Shown: one piece after another, positions 58,422 to 64,000 of the stretch | How the letters are laid out: each line of letters begins with the position of its first letter | Position numbering within the stretch: position 1 is the stretch's first letter | Assembly (NCBI RefSeq): GCF_003367395.1 | Contig: NZ_CP031417.1 | Location: 5,233,501 to 5,297,500, forward strand | Source of the DNA: Pseudolabrys taiwanensis | Lineage (GTDB): Bacteria > Pseudomonadota > Alphaproteobacteria > Rhizobiales > Xanthobacteraceae | Length of the DNA stretch: 64,000 nucleotides | Direction of reading: 5' to 3' | Made by a program: the position numbers and the translations under genes | The notes under the pieces: model-generated | Databases searched by the model: none | The model's input: only the letters and a program-made list of their open reading frames with translations | Told to the model about the DNA's origin: nothing

Positions 58422-60424
58422 ATGGCGACACCTTCAACGACATTCTTCTGGCGTTACGTCGCGGCGCTCGTCGTCGTCCTTGTATTGCTGGTCGGCGGCA
58501 CGTGGGTCATCGTCAAAGCGACGACTGATCATCTGCTGTATCAAACCGCGACGCGCGCGGCGCAACTTTGGGCCAAGTACCTGGCCGATAACGTCGTCGA
58601 TCTCGAGCAGATCGCCGCCGGTGAGGCGCCGTCATCGGCGAGCCTGACCTTCCTCGCAACAGCGCGCACGAGCGGCGCGGTGTTCCGCTACACGGTCTTC
58701 AATCGCTACGGTTACTCGATGCTGGTCGCCGACCGCGAAAAGGTGACGCCGATCGACCTGTCCGAGTTCAATCCTATCGCCGCGGAGGCGGTTAAGCGCG
58801 ATCGGGCGGTCGTCGATGCCAAGGAAGGGCGTGCGCCGGGCGAGCCCGCTTACTTCGCGCAGGCTTACGTGCCTGCTTTGGTGCAAGGCAGGCCGGTCGC
58901 CGTGGTCGCCGCTTATGTCGATCTGACCGCGGAGCGGGAAAGCTTCGTGTGGGCGTTTCTGCTCGCGGCCCTGTCGCTCTGTTCATTGACCGCTTTGTCG
59001 TTCGGTGTACCGGCCGTCGCCTGGTATAGGCGCACGCGGGAGAAGCAACACGCCGACCGCCGCATCCAGTTCCTCGCGCATCACGACGTGCTCACCGGCC
59101 TCGCCAATCGCGCGCGCTTGATCGAGCGCCTGGAGGCCGCCCTGGCCGTCATGCCGTCGACCAGCGGGCTAGTTGCGGTTCATTTCATCGACGTTGATCA
59201 CTTCAAGCAGATCAATGATGGGTTCGGTCATGACGGCGGCGACTTTCTGCTCGCGACGGTGGGCGAGCGCCTGCGCGCGCTGACCCGCATCGAGGACATG
59301 GTGGCGCGGCTGGGCGGCGACGAGTTCGTGGTGGTGCAGACCGGCTTCGCGCAGAAGAGCCAGGCCGAGGAGTTCGCTGGGCGCCTGGCCCAGGTGCTGC
59401 GCGCGCCGGCCTATTTCCGCGAGCAGGAAATCCTGGCGACTTCACCATCGGCGTTGCCATCGCCCCGGCCGACGGCGCGAGCGCCGAACGGCTGCTCAAG
59501 AGCGCGGACCTCGCGCTCTATGCCGGCAAGGCGGCGGGGCGCGACCGCATCCGATTCTTCGCGCCAGAGATGGACGAGGCGCTGCAGAAGCGGGTCGCGC
59601 TCGAGAAGGTGATCCGCGACTGCGTTGCGCACGGAAAGTTCGTGCTGCACTACCAGCCGGTGTTCGAGATGGATAGCAAACGTCTCGTCGGTTTCGAGGC
59701 TTTGGTGCGTTTGCCGGCGCCGGATGGCACGCTCGTCTCGCCAACGGAGTTCATCCCGGTGGCCGAGGAAATGCGGATGATCGACAAGATCGGCGCCTGG
59801 GTGCTGGGCGAGGCCTGCCGCACGGCGACGTCATGGCCGAAAGAGCTGACGGTGGCGGTCAACCTGTCGCCGTCCCAGTTCGAATCCGGCACGATCGAGC
59901 AGACGGTCACCGACGCGCTGAAGGAAAGCGGGCTCGATCCGCGCCGGCTCGAATTGGAGATCACGGAATCGCTGCTGATGCACAACAGCGATGCCACCAT
60001 GGCGACGTTGCGGCGGCTTAAGGACATGGGCCTGTCGGTCGTGATGGACGACTTCGGCACCGGCTATTCCAGCCTGAGTTATCTTTGGAAGTTTCCGTTC
60101 GACAAGATCAAGATCGATAGAAGCTTCATGGAGAGCTTCGCGAAATCGGGCCGCGACGTCGAGACGGTGGTCAAGACCATCATCGCGCTCGGCCGCGAGA
60201 TGAACATGCGCGTGACGGTCGAGGGTGTGGAGACCGCCGCCCAGGTCGACTTCCTTTACAACGCGCATGCCGATCAGGTGCAGGGCTTCTACTTCGGCAA
60301 ACCGTTACCCGCAGCCGACATGACTGCCGATAGCCTCGCTCAGCTCCGCAAATCGATGCCGCCGGCGCCGCCGGGCCACGTCACGAACGGCAAGCTGCGC
60401 CTGGTCGAGCCGACGCAGAAATGA
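58422..60424 (+). pseudogene. GGDEF-EAL membrane protein, frame broken by one missing base
   Basis: Two overlapping frames make one protein of about 667 residues if one base is restored near nt 59440. First frame (to stop at 59612): TM1 (YVAALVVVLVLLVGGTWVIV), about 150 periplasmic residues, TM2 (FLLAALSLCSLTALSFGV), then GGDEF domain with I-site RIED and RLGGDEFVV (residues 298-302), correct to EQEILAT. Second frame (through 60424): FTIGVAIAPADGASAERLLK, ADLALYAGKAAGRDR, then the EAL domain with GFEALVRLPAP, ITESLLMHN, DDFGTGYSSLSYL, IKIDRSF and VEGVET. All catalytic motifs are intact, so a sequencing error or a recent mutation is likely. It follows the two orphan binding proteins in the same operon. 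Confidence 0.85.
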
Positions 60425-60448
60425 TGCGTGCGGCCCCTCGAAATTGGC

Positions 60449-60478
60449 GGGGGCCCGATGGTGTCCCATCGAGCCCCC
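60449..60478. terminator. Hairpin between the GGDEF-EAL gene and rnpB
   Basis: GGGGGC and GATGG pair with CCATC and GCCCCC with a small internal mismatch. It lies just beyond both the plus-strand stop and the 3' end of the minus-strand RNase P RNA, so it may terminate both. There is no T-tract. Confidence 0.5.
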
Positions 60479-60485
60479 TGAGATA

Positions 60486-60888
60486 GATCAGCCAGCCTGT
60501 AAGCCGGGTTCTGTATGGCCCGCGAGCAAGCCCGCGAACGTGACGGCCATTCCTCTGGTACGCCGGTTGCCCGGCGCATCATGCAACCTACCCGAACGGC
60601 TGATCGGGACCGATCGGACTTGCGTCCACGCCGTTCCTATTCGGTTTTGCTCCCGGTGGGGTTTGCCGTGCCGCCGCCGTTGCCGGAAGCGCGGTGCGCT
60701 CTTACCGCACCGTTTCACCCTTGCCGCGGTCGATACGCAACGTGACCGTGGCGGTCTGTTCTCTGTGGCACTGTCCCTGGGTTCGCACCCGCCGGACGTT
60801 ATCCGGCACCGTTTGTCCCTGGAGCCCGGACTTTCCTCTCCGGCCGCCTTTCGGCATTGGCGCGGAGCGGCCGTCCAGCCGACTGACC
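60486..60888 (-). ncRNA. rnpB: RNase P RNA, bacterial type A
   Basis: Catalytic RNA that removes tRNA 5' leaders. On the minus strand the conserved regions are plain: GAGGAAAGTCCGGGCTCCA near the 5' end (CR I), AACAGACCGCCACGGTCACG-like middle, and ACAGAACCCGGCTTACAGGC near the 3' end (CR V). The 5' GGTCAG and 3' CTGATC ends can pair as P1. About 400 nt, normal for the group. Exact ends are approximate. Confidence 0.93.
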
Positions 60889-60943
60889 GCATAGGCATGG
60901 GGGTGGCGGCGGGCCACGTCAAGCGCGGTGTGCGGCCATAGTC

Positions 60944-60980
60944 AAAAAAGGCCCGGACCTCTTGGAGGAGAGGCCCGGGC
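60944..60980 (-). terminator. Rho-independent terminator on the minus strand
   Basis: GCCCGG and CCTCT pair with AGAGG and CCGGGC, followed on the minus strand by six U. It lies about 200 bp after the amidase gene and just before rnpB, so it separates the two transcripts. The stretch between it and the amidase holds no convincing gene. Confidence 0.75.
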
Positions 60981-61175
60981 TATAGAGGTTCAAGATGAAG
61001 ATGGCCGCATCTGTCGCTACGGCCGGTTGACCCATGACTCCGGTCTGGGGCCGAATTGTCCCCAGTCTGAGGCGGGATTCGGGCGCTCTCGGCGGCTTTG
61101 GAACCGGGCGCGGCTTCGTCGTCGATCCCGATGGCTTTCGGCGCGAAGCCCGCAGCGGCAAGACGACGCGCGCCG

Positions 61176-61991
61176 CTAGCCCGTCTTCCGCGGGCGCGTA
61201 TCGCTCAAGGTCCGCAAGGTGAGCTGCGTCGAGGGATCGGCGACGCCGTCGACGCGCGCCTGCCGGAAGTGGCGTTGGAAGGCGATCACCACGTCGCGCG
61301 TCGTGTCGTCATACTGGCCGGTCTCTTCGATGCCGTAGCCGTATGCGGCGAGCATGCGCTGCAGCCGCGCGACCGCATCGCCGCGATCGCCCGGATGCAA
61401 CTTCACGCCGTCGACATTGGTCCGCGCCGGCCGCACCCAGTGGCCGATGCCGGATTCGTGCAGCAACTCCCACGGAAACTTCTCGCCGGGATCCTGCTTA
61501 CGTGACGGCGCGACATCTGAATGTGCGAGCACGCGGTCGCTGCTGACGATGTACCGGGTCATGATCGACTTGCACAGCGAGATGACCGCGGCGATCTGCC
61601 TGAGCGGAAAGTTCTGATAGCCGAATTCGTGGCCGGGATTGACGACTTCGATGCCGATCGAGCGCGAGTTGATATCGGTTTCGCCGGCCCAGAACGAGAC
61701 GCCCGCATGCCAGGCGCGCTTTTCCTCCGGCACGCATTGCACGATGCGGCCGTCCTCGAACACGACGTAGTGCGCCGAGACTTTGCTCTCGGCTGTTGTC
61801 AGCCGCCGCAGCGCGGCTTCGCCGCTCTGCATGCCGGTATAATGCAGGAGAATGATGTCGGGTGCGCCGCCGACGCGCTCGTCAAAGCTCGGCGACGGGA
61901 GGACGTCAGAGACGATGAAGGAATCCGGCTGGAAGGCGGGCATGTCGGCCGGCGCTGGTAACATTGTCATTGTGAGGAATACGTCGGTCAT
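61176..61991 (-). CDS. N-acetylmuramoyl-L-alanine amidase with peptidoglycan-binding domain (AmpD-like)
   Basis: 271 residues. The amidase_2 domain has the zinc ligands in ILLHYTGM, WHAGVSFW and LAHSDVAPSRKQDPGEKFPW. A C-terminal PG_binding_1 domain follows (LHPGDRGDAVARLQRMLAAY, TTRDVVIAFQRHFRQ). It cleaves the amide bond between muramic acid and the stem peptide, in recycling or wall turnover. No clear signal peptide is seen, so it may be cytoplasmic like AmpD. The start is uncertain by up to ten codons. Confidence 0.9.
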   Translation of the reverse strand: MTDVFLTMTMLPAPADMPAFQPDSFIVSDVLPSPSFDERVGGAPDIILLHYTGMQSGEAALRRLTTAESKVSAHYVVFEDGRIVQCVPEEKRAWHAGVSFWAGETDINSRSIGIEVVNPGHEFGYQNFPLRQIAAVISLCKSIMTRYIVSSDRVLAHSDVAPSRKQDPGEKFPWELLHESGIGHWVRPARTNVDGVKLHPGDRGDAVARLQRMLAAYGYGIEETGQYDDTTRDVVIAFQRHFRQARVDGVADPSTQLTLRTLSDTRPRKTG

Positions 61992-62073
61992 CTTTCGCCG
62001 TGTGGCGGCGAAAAAGCAATATGCGCGTGCACCTTTGTGACTCTCCTCTGCAAGCCACGCATGTCATGAACGC

Positions 62074-62103
62074 AAAAGCGCGGCCCGGAGGTCCGGGCCG
62101 CGC
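62074..62103 (-). terminator. Rho-independent terminator of the PRC-barrel gene
   Basis: Perfect 12-bp stem GCGCGGCCCGGA with its inverse around GG, with four U following on the minus strand, 45 bp past the stop codon of the PRC-barrel gene. Confidence 0.8.
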
Positions 62104-62148
62104 AACGCACGCAACTGTTACGCTACGCTCACGCAACCTGATGCGTGC

Positions 62149-62694
62149 TTATCGACCGGTCGAACTCGGGGTCGCGGGGCGCGTGCCCATGCCGCTGCTG
62201 GCGCCGCCGGCGCCAGTCGTGGCCGCCGGCTTCGGCGCCTCGTAACGGGCGAAGGCCTGGGCGTTCGTGAGCTGATCCTTGGTCATCGCGGTCTTCAGCT
62301 TCGGGTCACCGCCGTTGTCGCCCGGCACCATCTGGAAAGCTGACGGTGCGAGCGCCACTTCCTTCGCGCCCATGCCGAGGAAGCCGCCGACGCTCACGAC
62401 GTAGGCGTCGATCTTGCCGCTCTTGTCGAACAGGATGTCGCTGATGTCGCCGATCTTCTGATTGTCGGCGCCAAGGACATCGGTGCCCTTGAACTTGGTC
62501 GCCAGCAGCTGATCCGGCGTCTGCGACGAGACGAACTGTGCCTGACCGGTGGCAGCCGAGCCGGCCGGAGCCGACTGAGTCGTCGCCGCCGGCGGCGATG
62601 CCGTCGAACCGGAGGGTGCGCTCGACGATTGCGCGAGTGCGCCCGTAGCCATCAGCGCGCTGATCGCCGCGCCGGCCATAAGATGTTTGATCAT
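62149..62694 (-). CDS. Secreted PRC-barrel domain protein
   Basis: 181 residues from the ATG after GAGGAGG. A signal peptide (MIKHLMAGAAISALMATGAL, cleaved after AQ) precedes a Ser/Ala/Thr linker, then a PRC-barrel domain (LATKFKGTDVLGADNQKIGD, DILFDKSGKIDAYVVSVGGF) and a short Pro/Ala/Gly tail. Rhizobiales have many such periplasmic proteins, often induced by general stress. An EcfG-like promoter may lie about 70 bases upstream. Function unknown. Confidence 0.87.
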   Translation of the reverse strand: MIKHLMAGAAISALMATGALAQSSSAPSGSTASPPAATTQSAPAGSAATGQAQFVSSQTPDQLLATKFKGTDVLGADNQKIGDISDILFDKSGKIDAYVVSVGGFLGMGAKEVALAPSAFQMVPGDNGGDPKLKTAMTKDQLTNAQAFARYEAPKPAATTGAGGASSGMGTRPATPSSTGR

Positions 62695-63116
62695 TGGATG
62701 CCTCCTCTGTCCCTTCCAAACGGAACTGTCTGAATTGCGGGCCTGCCGCAGCCCGCGTGCAGCCAACTCGTGGCGTGCGGTCATGTTCCTTGCCCGGCGA
62801 CGAAGTCGCAGGGGCGGGGGCGCGGCACCGGGATGCCGCGCGAAGCGGGTTCCGTGACTGGGAACCGCGGACGGCAATAAATCCTTAAGTTTAAGCGCCG
62901 TTAATGATGAACGAGCGCGCGGTGCGTCGGTGGCCTGAATCGGTCCCGGGGCAGGGCCATTCCATTGACGCCCATAATATCCCATGGTATCCCAAACGAG
63001 ATTTGCAAGGATCGCCAGTTTCTTCCCAGCCCGGATTCGGGACGACGTGGCGGTTCTGAGGGACCCGCTCCGCGCGGCCCACGGGCGTGGCGTTCAGTCG
63101 GTGGTGAGTGCGGGAT
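62695..63116. other. Divergent intergenic region before mraZ
   Basis: A 422-base gap between the PRC-barrel gene and mraZ. It holds an EcfG-like site on the minus strand (GGAAC, 16 bases, AGTT, at 62766-62789), the CCCA repeats before mraZ, and GC-rich inverted repeats such as CCGGGATGCCGCGCG. No further coding frame is convincing. Confidence 0.5.
62971..62994. promoter_or_regulatory. Candidate MraZ-binding repeats
   Basis: CCCA occurs three times exactly 10 bp apart (62971, 62981, 62991); on the minus strand these are TGGG repeats, the form bound by MraZ in other bacteria (TGGGN with 5-bp gaps). They lie about 125 bp before mraZ, suited to autoregulation of the division cluster. The orientation is opposite to that in E. 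coli. Confidence 0.5.
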
Positions 63117-63599
63117 ATGGCGGACCGCTTCGTGTCCAACATCACGTTGCGGCTCGACTCCAAGGGTCGCGTCTCGATCCCGGCTCTCTTCCGATCGGTG
63201 CTCGGCCGCGACGGCTTCGAGGGGCTCTATTGCTATCCGGCGTTGGACCGGCCGGCGATCGATGCGGGTGGCAATGCGTTGATGGCGGAGATCGAGGCGT
63301 TGATCGGACGATTCACGCCTTTCTCGGAGGAGCGCGAGCAGTTCGCGCTGGCGCTCTACGGCACCAGCGAGACGCTCAAAGTGGATGGCGAGGGCCGCGT
63401 GATGCTGAGCGAGAGCTTGAAGCGCCACGCCGGTATCGCGGACAGCGTGACGTTTGTCGGGTTGGGTCACAAGTTTCAGATCTGGGAGCCTGGCCGTTTC
63501 CAGCACGAGCTCGCGGAGGCCACCCAAAAGGTGCGCGCGCTCAAGGCCGAGCTGAGCTCCCAGGCGGCGGGGCGCAACGCGCTCGGAGCACGGGAATGA
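63117..63599 (+). CDS. mraZ: Transcriptional regulator MraZ
   Basis: 160 residues with two AbrB-like SpoVT motifs: [20 protein letters not shown] and [20 protein letters not shown]. It forms rings that bind TGGG repeats and control its own division/cell-wall operon. It is the first gene of the cluster; rsmH starts within its stop codon (ATGA). The ATG giving MADRFVSN is chosen over an upstream GTG. Confidence 0.95.
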   Translation: MADRFVSNITLRLDSKGRVSIPALFRSVLGRDGFEGLYCYPALDRPAIDAGGNALMAEIEALIGRFTPFSEEREQFALALYGTSETLKVDGEGRVMLSESLKRHAGIADSVTFVGLGHKFQIWEPGRFQHELAEATQKVRALKAELSSQAAGRNALGARE

Positions 63600-64000
63600 C
63601 GGCGGGTGGCGGCGGCTTTGCTGTCGCTGGCGGACCGGCCCTCCACATTCCCGTGCTCGGTCGCCCAGCGCTGCAATTCCTCAACGTCAAGGATGGCGGC
63701 GTCTACATCGACGGCACGTTCGGCGCCGGCGGCTATACGCGTGCGATTCTGGCCGCGGCGCACTGCCAGGTGATCGGCATCGATCGCGATCAGACCGCGC
63801 TGGCGCTCGGCGCCGACTTGGTCGAGCAGGCGCAAGGCCGGCTGACCCTGGTCGAGGATCGGTTTTCCAATCTGGATAACGTCGCGCGCGACTGCGGCCA
63901 CGAGCAGGTCGACGGCATCGTGCTCGATGTCGGCGTCTCGTCGATGCAACTCGACCAGGCGGAGCGCGGCTTCTCGTTCCGCCTCGACGGCCCGCTCGAC
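63596..64000 (+). CDS. rsmH: 16S rRNA (cytosine-1402-N4)-methyltransferase RsmH, 3'-truncated
   Basis: The first 135 residues are visible before the window ends. [30 protein letters not shown] (SAM motif I), [14 protein letters not shown] and [20 protein letters not shown] are RsmH hallmarks. It methylates C1402 of 16S rRNA at N4. The start overlaps the mraZ stop by 4 bp, as is normal in this division cluster, which should continue with ftsL and ftsI outside. Confidence 0.96.
   Translation, partial: MTAGGGGFAVAGGPALHIPVLGRPALQFLNVKDGGVYIDGTFGAGGYTRAILAAAHCQVIGIDRDQTALALGADLVEQAQGRLTLVEDRFSNLDNVARDCGHEQVDGIVLDVGVSSMQLDQAERGFSFRLDGPLD

Noticed and set aside
60919..61161. 80-residue minus-strand frame between the amidase and rnpB
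   Set aside because: It reads through the strong terminator before rnpB and has a basic, low-complexity start without conserved features.

Overview
The window is a high-GC chromosomal segment of an alphaproteobacterium. It most resembles the Hyphomicrobiales around Xanthobacteraceae/Nitrobacteraceae (Bradyrhizobium, Rhodopseudomonas and Pseudolabrys relatives). The evidence is the housekeeping gene order (ileS-lspA-M16 pair; lpxK-waaA-DUF374-DUF4170-phosphatase-pmbA; mraZ-rsmH), Rhizobiales-type DUFs (DUF2093, DUF4170, DUF6101), and short GC-rich palindromic repeats between genes. This is family-level recognition, not a database result. I see no prophage, transposase, CRISPR array, tRNA or rRNA.

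Layout. 1-31 kb is mostly conserved core: ileS (5'-truncated by the window edge), lspA, a secreted protein, a catalytic/non-catalytic M16 peptidase pair, pgi, DUF1330, arfB, mutL, rsmD/rluB (minus), tadA, a cupin/phosphotransferase pair, two small secreted paralogs, purD, a zinc-ribbon protein, xseA, a TonB receptor with a DUF2946 protein behind a Zur-box-like palindrome, then the lipid A / envelope block (lpxK, waaA, DUF374 acyltransferase, DUF4170, inositol-monophosphatase family, pmbA/tldE) and DUF6101.

29.5-58.4 kb is accessory: a VAO-type flavoprotein with an orphan Bug binding protein and an AraC regulator; a TetR/HlyD/DHA2-MFS efflux system with two perfect operators; a second MFS pump; a Tat-exported alkylsulfatase; a full-length hydantoinase/5-oxoprolinase divergent from a complete TRAP transporter; an EamA exporter; LysR with cidA/cidB-type genes; a proline-rich OmpA-family protein; a P2-type cation ATPase; and two tandem orphan DctP-type binding proteins followed at once by a membrane GGDEF-EAL protein whose reading frame is broken by what looks like one missing base.

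60.4-64 kb returns to core: RNase P RNA (minus), a peptidoglycan amidase, a secreted PRC-barrel protein, and the start of the division/cell-wall cluster, mraZ-rsmH, with rsmH running off the end. Themes are envelope biogenesis, metal and solute uptake, efflux, and one candidate sensing module (binding proteins plus c-di-GMP enzyme) that is the most unusual arrangement in the window.
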